Part shown: positions 1-12,895 of the stretch, piece after piece
Layout of the letters: each line of letters opens with the position of its first letter
How positions within the stretch are numbered: the stretch's first letter is position 1
NCBI GenBank assembly: GCA_949752745.1
Contig: OX457026.1
Coordinates: 74,650,742-74,714,741, forward strand
Source: Protula sp. h YS-2021
Taxonomy: Eukaryota; Annelida; Polychaeta; Sabellida; Serpulidae
Direction: 5' to 3'
Length of the DNA: 64,000 nucleotides
Position numbers and translations under genes: made by a program
Notes under the pieces: model-generated
The model's database searches: none
Seen by the model: the letters and a program-made list of their open reading frames with translations, nothing else
Told to the model about the DNA's origin: nothing

Positions 1-14
1 CGTTTCTATTCTTT

Positions 15-113
15 TCTTCTTCTTCTTCTTCTTCTTCTTCTTCTTCTTCTTCTTCTTCTTCTTCTTCTTCTTCTTCTTCTTCTTCTTCTTCTTCTTCTTC
101 GTCTTCTTCTTTT
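15..113. repeat. (CTT)n trinucleotide microsatellite
   Basis: About 100 bases of near-perfect CTT repeats at the left edge of the window, with one G interruption near 102. The complementary strand is a GAA array. No gene is next to it. Confidence 0.95.
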
Positions 114-119
114 TGTCAT

Positions 120-3100
120 TTGCGATTTTAGTGACCCGACGAAGGATGAGAAACAGGATTATTTTTCACCTCTAATGAGGTCCGGTATTCGGGGTAGGGC
201 ACTTCATAAAGGAAGACATTTAGAACGGTAGTATTAAAAGGTGGTCCCATTTTCGGGATGGTTCTATCGTAATCTATTTCCTTGTGGTCATGATACATAT
301 CCATTTCCTTTGACCAGTGCTTAACCGCCGGGCGACCCGTTTTCAGATAACTCCGGCAAGTGTTTGGTGGCTCCCCAAGGATAGCAAATGATCGGCATGA
401 TATATGAAAATTCAGACAACCCCAAATCAGTGAAGTTATTTAAATTACCATACTGTTATTATTTTCAGCCACGATAATTTGCAAAAAAAAAAAAACGCTT
501 GGAATGCATAGCAACCGCTTTCAGTATCTCGGGCCTCGCCTGATAATTGGCATGCATGTGCGAGCCATTTGTGGCAGGCTTAATAAAAGACCCCTGAAAG
601 CTTATTGATGTGTATAACCTAGAACCCCTTAAAATTGTAAAAAAATCTTTCTTTTCTTTCTTTCTTTTTTTTCTGTTAAGTTTAAGCGAATTAGTATTGT
701 GTTTCATGGTGTATTATTTAAAACACAAAGAGGGTCGCCTCATGCGTTCATAAAAGAGGGACAAGGGAGAACATATCAACAACAGGGAAAATGACAATTG
801 GCTTTATAGCTCAGCTTATATATTACCAGAACGACATTTATCCAAATGTTAAACAAATTCACCAATGCAAAAAAAAAAAAAAAAACTCGTGAATTTCCTC
901 AAACGTGGTTAAATTTATTTCACTTTTTAAAAGAATATTTTGTTTTAATTTTGAAAGAGGCGGCCTCTGAATATAACGAAACTGCATTATTCCTTTTCCC
1001 CAATGAAAAATAATGAACTGCTAATTTATATAGTTTTAACACAGAATATAAAGTTTGACCTCCCCTCAAGGCATCTTTTGACATTTTACGTACTTATGGA
1101 ATTATTTTATATTTCCAGTTTGAAGCTGATTTAATTTCTCCCTGTGATGAAACATTATTCACACGGCATTTAAATTAGAACTGCTCTCAACCTATTTTCA
1201 AACTCTATTCATATTACACTGAAAATTCAACGATGATGTAACAGATTTTGCGGTATGAGATTGATAGGGGGAGCGGGGTCAAGTGCGGTGGTGGTGGTGG
1301 TGGTAGGGGGGGGGGGGAATCTTGCTATTTAAAGCATTTAAGCTGTTATACTATAACACAAGTACAGACGGAAGTTTTTGCCTGTTCAAGCCACCTCGGC
1401 TCACGTCATACCAATCCCCATTATACCAGCATATCTTTACAAGGTTTCCTTTTTTGCCAGTTTTTTTCTAATGATGAATATATTGAATAATATTTCACAG
1501 CATAAACAATGCCATCTCTCTCATCTGTTCTCTCTCAGATGCAACTAGACTGAATCAAAGACTATAAACTACTGTCTTTAACTGAATCCCGTTAAACTGC
1601 GGAATAACTCACTTAAATAAACCATAAAATATATCTCTGGCTCACCTTATACCACGTATGGTTTTCCAGTTTCAAATGTCACGTGACCTATGGACTGTAA
1701 CTCAAAACGCAGATCACGTAGCTACCCCTTACTTCACACCGTATATGAGTTTCTCTAACGGTGTCTTGACTTCCAGTTTTCCGTCTTAACGTTGACGGCA
1801 AAGGTCGTGATTGCCGAAACATCTATTATGCAACGTTCTATAGAGACGCAAGTAGGAAATGAGGTGAAAAACGTTGTTGACAATTTTCAGGTTGATGGTC
1901 AATGAACGGTTTAGGGTTCTGACCCTAAAACATAGTCAAGGACAAAGTCAAGGTAACAAGGTGTCTTTTATGTAAGGTCTTTCAGCATCGACGGGTCTAA
2001 ATTTGGGCTGAGCATAGTCAACCTCTAACGGGCTTCAAGACGCAAAGTCACGTGACCTCTGACCTTGACCTTCAAGGTTACCTCTAAATTAAATCGTATA
2101 TGTCTATAGATTTGAACACTATTTCTCGTCGTTCCCGTGAAAATCGTCTTTTGAAGAAAAATAATTTGATCTCACCTTCACCAAACATTTTGAATGAAAA
2201 ATGCTAAACACTCATCCTTCGGCTCCGCCCTCAAAGGAAAAAAGAAAATGGCGAGACCTTGCTACTTCATGCATCTGCAACAAATTTAAAACTCCTATGA
2301 CAATGAGCTTAAGAGGGTTTGGCAACCATTTGGAGTTAAATAGGAACTGACCTGAAGTTGGTCGTGGCCTTAAGGGTAAAGGCATTTTTCTTACAATTTC
2401 GGTGATACCATATCACCTCTATACGTGTGTCAGATTTTATTTTTAAATATCGTTAACTATCCTTAAATGGTCTAGGAGGAGTATTTTGAAAACCATCCGA
2501 AGGAAAAATGGAAAAAAGAAAGAAACTGTCAGAATAACTACTAAAGCATTTGGACATAACGTTTCTAAGTGGGAATTATACGCAGACTGAAGAATTAAAG
2601 AGAATATGGTTAATTTTTTTCTCAAAACACAAGGGTAATTGCCACCAACCAAGGGAATTCCATTTTTCTCGACAAACATATATTTTAAAAAATTAACGCT
2701 GTTAGTGTCAGCCTTCATGTGCAGAACGGAAACGGCGTCAAAACAACATCACCACTAATAACGCAAGGGCTGGATTTGTTTTGTCATGTTTTGTGGGCGC
2801 CAAACGAAAAGAATGAAATAGTGATATATTACCATATAAATATGACTAATTGGATGACACTTGAAAGGGTATTTCCTCATATCGGATGCCCTTAAGAATT
2901 TAGTATAATATATTTTGGCTATAAAATCTCATGATACCTATTTACAGGCGCGCCTCTGATATAAATGTATAAAAAGAATGGGCATAAAAGTCTATTTACC
3001 TCATTCATTTAATGGACACTTGTCCCACCTGGATGTATTCAGAATCCTATTGATAATGCATGAAATGTTTTAAGTTAATACAACTTTGAGCTGGCACTTA

Positions 3101-4440
3101 AAGCTTTTTCTCCCAATTATTTTACAAAATTGCAAAAAAAAGCATTCTGACACACCCTGCTAAAACTTCTGTGCACATGGAAACGAAATGTACATTCGGA
3201 AAAACGGCAAAGAAAAAAGGGGCAAGGGTAGAAAATGTGTGTTGTATGCAGCTTAAAGCCAACAGAAGGAAAGCTTCAGGCTGTGTGAATAATCTGCGTC
3301 CTTCCCTTGAGGTTGTCATCAAAACATCACAAATGTCCACTACTGTCAACCTTTTATGTAAAATTGCTTTTGGTTTAAAAGAAGCGGGTGACATTGGTGA
3401 TAAGTCAATCGCTTGCTTATGGTCGCCTAATAAAACCCTTAAAACATTTTAAATATACAATGACCCCAAGGCTTAAATAGTGACCATTTTATCAATTATA
3501 TCATGTTGCAAACACGGTGGGTTATCGTGGGACATTAATTCGGTTGGACACTCATCCGTTGACCATTCGTCAATGAATTGATATCGACCGTTTGGCCATG
3601 TGGTCACAAATTTTATGCGTTTAAGTGTTGCCCTCCCCCCCCCCCCCCCCTCCTGCCCAAGAAAACAGTGCAGTTTATTTTTAAAACTCTGTCGGGACAC
3701 CAAGGTATGGGTCTCTGGATCTTGTATTTGTTGCTGTGAAGCTTACATACACCACTCTACTCCAAGATTTCTGTGTATGTATATGCATCGAAAACCAGAA
3801 TTCTGGCATCCGTTTGAGATCGCACAAATTTTTTGTCAGAATGAGTCAGAAATTTGAGAGTTTAGAAAACACGACCAATTTTATATATTATCTCTACTTG
3901 GGACTATCGGATCTGCCATATCAGGCGGTGTCTGCCATATCAGACTAAATGTCGCTCGGTTCAATGTCGCTCTGCTGAATGCCCGGATACCGCCCAGCAG
4001 ACACTGAGATGTCCAAACACAAAGGTCAATGTCGCCGTTTGTTGTTTTTGTCCTTTCGATCAACGTTTATGTGGGGGCTGGAATAAGCGTCAACGATCCA
4101 ACGTGGCTCGTTATTCATAACATAATATAGGCTTCTGGAAAAGAACAAACAAATTGTTCCAAATTTGAGGCAATGACTTTAACAACATCTTTGTTAACAA
4201 TATAGACGCATAAGGGGCGTTTCTAATGTTTTATCACAAAAACAAAATATACAATAGGCACAGACATCAATAAACCTAAAACACACTCTAATTTTATAAA
4301 TCTTAGTACACGATTAAGATGAATAGAAGGTCAAATCACCATTAGAGTAATCACATTACAGTGAATATCAATTACAACTTTGAACTGAATCTGCAGTTGT
4401 AGTTTAGCATTTAAATTAATAAAGTTTTAGCGATTAAGAT
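120..4440. other. Gene-free, AT-rich stretch
   Basis: No ORF here has recognisable protein motifs; open frames are at most about 93 codons and overlap one another on both strands. It holds homopolymer runs (poly-A near 482 and 868, poly-G near 1,305, poly-C near 3,635). Scattered GTCAAGGTCA-like and GACCTTGACC-like words lie at 1,900-2,100, typical of old dispersed repeats. 3,535-4,060 is rich in words around TGTCGC, again repeat-like. Confidence 0.6.
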
Positions 4441-4641
4441 GATTATGGACTGCAATAAGCTACAATAAATGATCATAGACTGCAATAAGCTACAATAAAT
4501 GATCATAGACTGCAATAAGCTACAATAAATGATCATGGACTGCCATAAGCTACTTAGGATGATCATAGACTGCAATAAGCTACATAAGATGATCATAGGC
4601 TGCAGCTACATAAGATAATCATAGACTGCAGTTACATAAGG
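4441..4641. repeat. 30-bp minisatellite, about 7 copies
   Basis: A tandem array with unit GATCATAGACTGCAATAAGC plus TACAATAAAT. The first five copies are exactly 30 bp (starts 4,441, 4,471, 4,501, 4,531, 4,561). The last two are shortened to about 26 and 25 bp and lose part of the AATAAGC core. Divergence increases from left to right. An ORF on the minus strand is just the array read through and is not a gene. Confidence 0.95.
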
Positions 4642-5414
4642 CGAAGAATAATTGCAATTTAGTATTGAAGATACAAAAATATATAAAAAACACGTGGGTG
4701 CATTTTGACCCAGGGCGGTTTTTTGTCCAGTATTATCGTGATTTAATTTAAAGCAATGTTACAATTTGTCGTAAAATGAAGATAGTTGATCATATCATCG
4801 GTAGCTTTGTTCCCAAAGTAGTACATGGAATAGTAAACCATTTGAAGCGATGAAAACCCAGAAGCTTAAAACAACGCCAGTGCCTGTGACATAAAGAACA
4901 ATTAGACAGTCATGCACACTGATGTAGCATTTCAAGTAAAATGGAAAATAAAAAAAAAACTCCAAATGTCAAGAATCCTTGATCGAAGTTTTTGGACCAT
5001 TTCAAACAGGGGGGAAATATTGCATATAATTAGTTCTCGATATTAAGTACATTCTGGTGTTGATGACATCTGAAATACCTAAAAATTACCCACAAACACC
5101 AAACAGCAAATAACTAAGGCTATAGAAATGTTGTCCTAATAATTAGCTTATTTTATATTTTAAACGAAAGTCAGCACCTACGTCATAAAGTAAATAAACG
5201 TTTCCAGGGCCAATAATTACGCATAACCTTGCATCAATGAAGTTCTCGATGACAAAGTTTATTTTTTCAGTCGTTGAAAATGCTTAAAAATGATTGATAG
5301 CACTTGACCGATTTTCGCTGCCGTGAAGCGATAAGTTCACTCCTGCGTATCGCGATATAATATCGCCTCATTGTATCTGCGGGGTTTCAAATACAGGCGT
5401 TTGGGTCAATTGCG
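4642..5414. other. No feature recognised
   Basis: AT-rich DNA with no convincing ORF and no repeat structure that I could see. Confidence 0.5.
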
Positions 5415-5944
5415 TGCCGGTGTAAACAGTTTATCTTGCCCCCTGTACAGCTTCCCCCGTTGAGGGGGGAGCTAGACTAGACTATCCCACCCACCTGGTA
5501 TTTTTTGCCCCCCCCCCCTTCCTATTTGTATCAATTTCTAAAAGGAAGATTAAGTTGAACATACAAGAAAGCGCTTCTTGGATAATGTCGTTGTTATTTC
5601 TGATAATGTTAGCGATCAGGAGTATCCACCTAGGCTCTGTAATATGCTAAAAAGGATATTAAGAGAAAAATATAGAACGTTCTGATAAAGGATGCCTTTT
5701 TATATTTTGTTTGAATTATGTTGAATTTAGTCAATAAAGTAATTCAAGTTATAGTTTTATACAGTTTAATTGAGTCCATTTATTCTCATGAACAAATTTT
5801 ATTAAATATATTTACATGCAAAAAGTTCTAGGCGAGGGGGGGGGGGGCTAAATATACTAGAGGGAGGAAGATAGCCTAGTGTAGTTCCACCCCCCTGGGG
5901 GAAGCTGTACAGGGGGGGGGGGTAAGATAGCCTGTTACACCGGC
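5415..5944. mobile_element. 530-bp MITE-like element with roughly 50-bp terminal inverted repeats
   Basis: The left end (GCCGGTGTAAACAG, then TTATCTTGCCCCCTGTACAG, then CTTCCCCC) is repeated in reverse complement at the right end (5,893-5,944: GGGGGAAGCTGTACAG, a G run, then TAAGATAGCCTGTTACACCGGC in part). Both ends then carry GC-rich stem sequence with CTAG words. The interior is AT-rich and has no ORF. Size, inverted ends and lack of coding capacity fit a non-autonomous DNA transposon. No clear target-site duplication was identified, so the superfamily is unknown. Confidence 0.7.
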
Positions 5945-6065
5945 CAATAGCTTTAAAGGAATGTATGTAAATACATCAAGTTTGAAATATTCAAAGGTAT
6001 TTTTATTTATAAAACTCAACGAATAATCGTACATGTCAGTTAAATGCAAATGGTGTTTGACATAT

Positions 6066-7242
6066 GCACTATAATTACACTTGGGGATTTTGAATCCCCT
6101 GGTTTATTGCTTTCGTACGACTCGGTAAGCTGTTTCCGTATGCTTCCTTTTTTCCGCGAAAACCTTGTCACCGGAACTCCTCTGAGACGCATAGGGCTAG
6201 AGCGACCATATTTGGCAGAGACATAATGTAGCATGTATGGTTGGTCCAGCTGAATTTTTATAAAAATTCATTAACACTTAATATGCAAAAATGAACATTG
6301 AAATTTTGCCATTCACGCCCATTATTAGGCAGGCAAATGCTTTGATGGCGCTGTTAAGGGGCCTGGTATGAACCAGCATGGGGATATTGACCGCCCAACT
6401 GTGCACAATGAGAGCGATTACAGCTTGTGGGTGCGTGTTGACCGCAGCGTTTCAAACCTCAGTTATGATCAAGGTGAAAAACCGGAAGTTGACCATTATC
6501 TCGAAAACGGTTAGAGATGGAGCGATTATGAGTTTACTTTCGACCCTTTGGACCTAAAAGACGATATGTAAGAGGTATCTCGACGACCTTGACCTCCTCG
6601 GTTATGGCCAAGGTGAAAAGCCGGAAGGTGACCAATATCTCGAAAAAATTTAGAGATGGGACCATTGTGAATTTAATTTCGACCCTTTGGGCATAAAAGA
6701 CTACATATAAGAGGTACCTTGATGACTTTGGCATCCTCGGACATGGTCTAGGTGAAAAACCTAAAATTGATAATTATCTCGAAAACGGTTAGGTATAGAG
6801 CGATTTTGAGGTTATTATTAACAATTTGGACTTAAAAACGATTTGTAAGAGGTACTTTGGTGACTTTGACCTCCTCAGTCATGGTCAAGGTGAAAAACCG
6901 GAAGTTGATCATTATCTCGAAAACGGTTAGAGGTAGAGCGATTTTGACCTTATTTGCAACTCTTTGGGCCTAAAAGAGGATATGTAAGAGGTACATCGGT
7001 GACTTTGACCTTGTCGGTAATGGCCAAAGTCCAAAACAGGAAGTTGCATATTATCTCGAAAAAGGTTAGAGCGATTTTGACCTGATTTGGGACCTTTAGG
7101 GCATAAAAGGCGATCTTTAAGACGTAACTCGGTGACCTTGACCTCCTAGTTCATGCTCAATTTTGAATTTCAAGAGTTTAGAATCGTATTTTTTGTGGTC
7201 CCCAAGTGTAATTTTCGCTACTCAGTAGCGAAAACGGTCTAG
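6066..7242 (+). mobile_element. Helentron/HINE (pearl-like) non-autonomous element
   Basis: The 14-bp word ATTACACTTGGGGA at 6,074-6,087 recurs in reverse complement at 7,199-7,212, matching the subterminal inverted repeats of Helentron-derived HINEs. The 3' side ends in a perfect 10-bp stem (TTTTCGCTAC, loop TCA, GTAGCGAAAA; 7,212-7,234), then CGGT and CTAG followed by T. That is the hairpin-CTRR layout of Helitron 3' ends. A second small palindrome (GGGGATT TTG AATCCCC, 6,083-6,099) overlaps the 5' subterminal repeat. The middle holds five copies of a 139-bp tandem repeat, as in bivalve pearl elements. There is no Rep or helicase ORF. The 5' boundary is approximate. Confidence 0.65.
6473..7168 (+). 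repeat. 139-bp tandem repeat core, 5 copies
   Basis: The phrase GGTGAAAAACCGGAAGTTGA followed by TTATCTCGAAAACGGTTAG recurs with starts at 6,473, 6,612, 6,751, 6,889 and 7,029, a period of 138-140 bp. Each unit also has an AAGAGGTA and a TGACCTCCTCGG-type segment. Copies differ by point changes and small indels. It forms the core of the HINE-like element. Confidence 0.9.
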
Positions 7243-7947
7243 TTGTAATCGTTTTCTGCTATAACGACATCCTACTAATGTATGTCAATTCAGCTTCATG
7301 CAGTTCTATACGATGACACTGTGTCATGGACGAAAACTACTAAAAGGGTAATGCGAGGCATACCCCTTCCCTTCCTCCACAAAATCTCTACCCCTACAAG
7401 AACCAAAAATATATGAAATAACGCGAGAGTCAAACTTTTCTTTTCCCCCTCCCCCAGGGGACCAAAAATCGGGTTAAATCGGATTATGAAGCATCGTTTT
7501 CGTTGTTTTTAAATTGTTTGTTATAGTTTTAAAATGCTCATAAAACGCTGTTCCTATTTTTTACTCATAATAATCCAAGTTGGAACCAGTTTAAACTAAG
7601 GACTTTCATACAGCTAAAAGATCGTTTATGAGAAGAGGCGCGGAAACAAAAAATAACAATGGAGTGAATCAATTGTAATCAACGGACCACGTTCAATTTC
7701 AAATCTGCCTATATGTTAACAGACCAATATATTTTTTACCAAGGCCTATCCATATTGCAAATTTCAGTTCTACAACTGTAATGTTTGAGGAAAATATGAA
7801 CTCACTTTATTGGACATATTTTGCTTTTGCATCCCAGAAAACAACAAGATGGAGTGGAGCTCCCTCGAAGAAATGGTGTGGATTCAATGATGTGATTGTA
7901 AACGTCTATAATATTACAAAATTTATAAACACACACACGTACACACA

Positions 7948-8690
7948 CAAGAGAAACAAGAGCCATCAGTGATGGCAATACCCCTCGGCCCACGTACATG
8001 TCTGCTCAAGGGTATATTTTGACCGGTAAATGTGTATATAAAATGTGGTGATGATCGGCCAAGTATTTTTTCGCTAATACGTTTACAAGAAATGTTAACG
8101 AAAAATTCAAGATGGCGGCCGACAGCAATTTAGAATTTTTCAATCGGGCCCAAAATCAATAGAAGCTAAAAATTAGACCTGGTAAATGTGTGTATAAAAT
8201 TTGGTGATTATCGTCTAAGTAGTTTTTCACTTATCATGCTTACACGAAAAATTCAAGATGGCGGCTGGCAGCCATTTTGAATTTTCTGATCGGGCCGAAA
8301 ATCAATATTAGGCAGCCAATTTTGAATTTTGCGATCAGGCCTAAAATCAATACCAATCTAGTCCTTTACCTGATTACTCCCTGCACAAAATTTCGTGATG
8401 ATCGGTCAAGTACTTTTCAGGCTATGGTGTTCGCAAAAAGTTGGTGTCAACAAAGAATATAGCCGCCCGGCGGGGATTTTAAATTGTCCGATCGGGCCCA
8501 AAATCAATACCTTTCTAGATCTCTTCCTGATTAGTTCATTGTGGAAAATTTCGGGATGATCGACTAAGTACTTTTCAAGCTATCGTGTTTACAAGATTAG
8601 CGTGACGGACAGACAGACAGACGGACAGACAGATAGACACCACGACGATGACAATACCCCTTCGGACAATTTTGGCCGAGGGGTAAAGCT
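7948..8690. mobile_element. Short dispersed repeat with inverted ends and GACA/GGAC tail
   Basis: TACCCCTCGGCC at 7,978-7,989 is matched in reverse complement by GGCCGAGGGGTA at 8,672-8,683. Both ends also share a direct phrase of the form GATGRCAATACCCC. The interior contains three to four related units built round AAATTCAAGATGGCGGC and GATCGGGCCCAAAATCAATA. A GACGGACAGACAGACGGACA tract lies near 8,605-8,637. There is no coding capacity. The tail resembles those near 24,760 and 40,495. Confidence 0.65.
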
Positions 8691-8699
8691 AAATCCTTA

Positions 8700-11600
8700 A
8701 TTCAACGCCTTGCCCATTCTCTCCGCGATAATTATTTAGTTTTCCCCTTTCCAAATCAAACCAGGATGGGATCGCATTCATAAATATGTCCTCAAAGATT
8801 CTTCACTTTAACTTTATTGGTTTCTATTTATTTTATTTAGGGAAAGAAGTCCATTGAAGCCACAAAGTTGTATTTACAAATAGCAGAAAAAGTCTTTGCA
8901 CCGGAATGACAACTGCAAAGCTTGAATACGAATAAATTAAGTTCAACTCATTTATAACGATATCGATGGGGAAACCAAAAACTATGTCGTTTAATCCGAT
9001 ATGCTGTTTTATTATATGTCTAGAGGTCCGCGTACAAAGAAATGATAGAAGAAAAACTATCATGCAGTTTTCATAGACCAGATTGCATGGTGGCCCCCTA
9101 TAAGCATATTCATAATGCGACCAGATGTAAAAAGTAAACAAAAAACACGTGTTTTCGGACTTGAAAGTGAAGAGAAAGTGGGTCACAATCAACTGCAACC
9201 GTCCTCAAAATCGATAAATGAGTCGTTACTGTGGCGATATTTACAGCACAGCCTGAAAACGAGACGTCAACTAATTACAAATGTCATATAATTACGCCAT
9301 TTGTGTATTTGTTGCGTTGTTGTTTCGCGATTTGAGTTGAAATAAGTTACTTCCGTTGAACTGACAAAAATAAGAAGGAACGTTCGAAAGGGAGAAAATA
9401 CTTGTTTATGAGGCGGGCTTGTGAGGTTAGTTCTTACTCCACATGAGTTTAAGGCACATAAATTAAAGTGTATTATCACTGATGACAGAAAGGAATGCAT
9501 TTTTGAAGGTAAATAATTATTTTAAAGGATAAATTTTTAGTAATTTTACACACGTCCTTCGGGTGATTTTGTGTGCATTGATTTGAAATTAATAAAGATA
9601 TAACTGATATAATGCCGCGGCTAGGGGGGTATTGCGTCAGAAATAATCATTACACGTAGCAAATAAATGCTTAATATTCATTTTCCTAAGTGCAAAAACC
9701 GAGTCAAATATCAATACTCGCAGTATCGATTACGCGTCATCCCATCTGAGCATACTGAGTGCAAAAATAGTGCGTGGTAAAATTTTGAAGAACGACATAA
9801 AAATAGCAAAAGTAGGCATATAATAAAAGTAATAGATCATTCTGAGTGCGTACGATATTGGTTTTTGCCTTCAGCCTACGGGCGTGTACGGACCTCCCCC
9901 TTCGAGGTCGGTCCGTACGGCCCTACGGCTTCATATCCGCGATCCCAATTTTGGACCGAGTTTTCTAGAAGCCTTACTCTAATTGTACCCCGTAGCTGCG
10001 ATATGTGGCATTTACAGTTTGTGTTTTACACAACTAATGCAGATTATCGTGAGTTTACTGACAAAACAAGACAAAAAGTTTGTCTATTCTATTTCTAAAA
10101 TCTCTTCACTATAACTACAACAGGATAAAATCAGCATGGCCGAGAGATATTACGGAAGACCAGAGCCGCCACTTAAAGGGACTTGAGTACCGATTTATAG
10201 CTCCTTACTTTAGAATTACGTGCTTTTGTTCTTTCATCGACGAACTGGCGTACATTTTTTCTGCGCATCATTTTTGAAATCGAAAACGAACTCAACCTAA
10301 ACAAAATGACTACTGCGGCAGGTGAGGCAAACTGTTTCAACAAAGTAATACCCAATGGAATTTAGTTACACAATCCAAGATGCATTAATAATAAATTTCT
10401 AAATTATATACATTTTTCTAAAGGCAACTTTCTTCCATTAGGTCATGCATTGTTGCACAAATATTCTTACCTGCTACAGTTGTCATTTGTTTTGGTAGTG
10501 TTCTTTTAGTATTCAAAAATTATACACATGATACGCAGAAAAATTTCGGATGCCAGTTCACCAATGAAACAACAAAATATCACATAAATCCAAAGTACTA
10601 AGTTACGTAAGTCTAAAGTGCAGAGTACAGAGTACTTTAGTGCCCTTAAGTCTAAAGAACAAAACATGGAGGCTCTGGTCTTCCGTACGATATGGCCAAT
10701 GTCTCAGCTGATGCCTGAAGTATTGGTTCAGATACCGGTGAGTTCTGACTGCGCGCATAACAAACCGCTGGAACACAGCTTCATCAAAAATACTATATAT
10801 GTGCAGAATCTGGTGGTCTTAGGGCCAATACAGTCAGAGAACAAGCCTAGCCAAATTCACAGACCACCGTCGAAAGCGAAAGGGCAAAAATGTTTCCATA
10901 TACTCTAATTAAGACATTGATTTTTCAAATGCCGATAAATTGGTTGTCAAAGTGTAATTAGAAGTTTACATATAAAAAGCATAGCGATTTCTTTGCTCCT
11001 ATTTTAAGCCCCATGTCATATCTCTTTTGGACTATTTCCATACGTTCTTTCGTGATCCTTTTAGAATAAATGCTTTTTTTGTACTATTGACAAAATGTTG
11101 TGCTACTTAGCGAAAAGCTTATTTCCAACACCAACATTTTCTCTTTGAGACGTAGAAGTAGAGCCATAAACTTGCAACGCAATTACTCTCAACTTTCAAC
11201 GAAATTACACGTAATCGTGTTAAGTATTTACAAACTGGTTTTGTATTTTTGTTAAAAAAATAATAATATATACATTCAAAATATTATGCTCATAGACTTT
11301 CCTCTCAGCAAGCAATGACCGCAAACTTCTGTAATTAAGTGTCTGTCTCTGTCATATTCAGTAGTTCAGGAATGAAACTAATGGCTCTAATAGTACACCA
11401 TTTATACAGTTGCAATACTAAATTTTCGCAATCCTTGGAGCCGAAAAGACTTGTTTAAATTCAAGGTGACGTTTATTTGTTTATTGCTAGTCAGTAACAC
11501 ACGACAAAAATATAATCTGCATTTTTTCTGCTGATGGCCCGAGGTAGTAGTAAAATCTTCACATTTTCAAAATAATCCACAACAAAACGCCGAATTTGAA

Positions 11601-12352
11601 AAAGTTTTCATTTTTCCAAATATCAACCAAAGTAAACCATAAAAAGGTTTGAATTTGAGGGGGTACAGAGGGTTGTTTTCTATTGATGAAATATGAATTT
11701 TCTTCGCAAAAGCCCAATACCTGTTTCAATGTTTTATAACAAATTTTGTTCCTCTCCCCGAAAAATTCTAATGTCTCTAGCTCCTGATTGTTTTAGTTGA
11801 TGGCTATTGCGACTTAGACGCTGCATGAAAGAGCTAAACCAATTAAGACTGGTATTGTTTACCGGTGAATAAATCTTTACAGTTGCATTGAAACAAGTTT
11901 TATGGCCTTTTACATGAATTCATAACCTTGTGATGAGCATTAGCAGGACATATCCCTAATTTTCCAGTAATATTGAAAGCTTTCTCTGCTAAAGATAAAG
12001 CTGTATAATTGCCCCGCCTTTTTGCTCTCATTCGCTGTTTTACTTGGTCTATGTGTAGCATATTGGTTGTTTTTAATCACGTGGTAACACGCACCTCACA
12101 GCATCCTGATCCAGTAGGTGTGGTGTGTTATTATATTTTAACAATCAGAAATACATGTATCTTTGTAGCAACATATTGTTAAAAATATACGCTTTGTTGT
12201 ACAGTTAAATATGTGCTAATTACACGAGTTATATTTAGCTTTTATTTTATAAAACAGTTCACAACTTACTGTGATTTTCCTGTGGATATATTTATTATTT
12301 ATAAAGTTCTTTTTCTGCGTTATTTGTGCCTTTTATTCGGCATCATCTCATC
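8700..12352. other. Gene-free stretch with one GC-rich palindrome
   Basis: No ORF has recognisable domains. A minus-strand open frame of 121 codons at 8,833-9,198 is hydrophobic but matches nothing I know and has no supporting splice or signal context. A GC-rich imperfect palindrome at 9,872-9,930 (arms around GTACGGACC and GGTCCGTAC) stands out from the AT-rich surroundings. The rest is AT-rich unique-looking DNA. Confidence 0.5.
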
Positions 12353-12895
12353 ATGAGTCGCCGTTCAAATGCCAAGCGCCAATAACACACGGCTAAGGCT
12401 TCAAAATCAAGCAAGGCTCGAAAACTAGACGATACGGTCGAACAGTTACTTTCTGTCGTCAATACACTGACGTCGAAAGTTTCCAGTAGGGAAAATAAGT
12501 TAGCAGCGGTCACAATCCCAGATACGATGCCGTCTGCCGCAACCACTGATGATCCACTCCCGTTACAGCCTGATGTTATCACAATTGATAATCTTCGCCA
12601 ACGAACAGATCTCAGTCAACGAGCGGATGCCTACCTGTCGCACCACCCCACCGTTAATGCCAGCAGTACCGTTACTTCCGGTAAGAATGCTAGAAATCCC
12701 AGGGCTTCCGGAGCCAAAACGATAATTTTTAACATTCATTGGCCTCATCATTTTGTTTATCGCTCTGGGGTCAGCGACCTTTCATTTGATCAACTCACTT
12801 TGCAAGAGTTTGTTGCTGGGACGGCAAAAATTTTGCTCCTCCCCGAAGTGAGAAATGCCACACGCGTTACAGGGAAAGCCCAATTTACAGATTGA
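12353..12895 (+). pseudogene. Broken gag-like ORF of a DIRS/Ngaro-type retrotransposon
   Basis: One frame runs from an ATG at 12,353 (MSRRSNAKRQ) to a stop ending at 12,895, interrupted by an in-frame TAA at codon 11 (12,383-12,385). After it come a basic Ser-rich N-terminus, a short helical stretch (DDTVEQLLSVVNTLTSKV) and, near the end, IHWPHHFVY and LTLQEFVAGTAKILLL. The last pattern (a WP-H segment followed by L-EFVAG) resembles the gag-like first ORF of DIRS/Ngaro elements. The normal C-terminal zinc knuckle and the pol ORF are missing, so it is a truncated, dead fragment. It is separate from the two larger YR elements at 17-25 kb. Confidence 0.55.

Noticed and set aside
4411..4596. CRISPR-like regularly spaced repeat
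   Set aside because: The 30-bp units are directly adjacent with no unique spacers; it is an ordinary minisatellite in a eukaryotic genome.
8833..9198. Minus-strand hydrophobic frame of 121 codons, membrane-protein-like at first sight
   Set aside because: No recognisable receptor or transporter motif, no splice context and no regular membrane-segment spacing.
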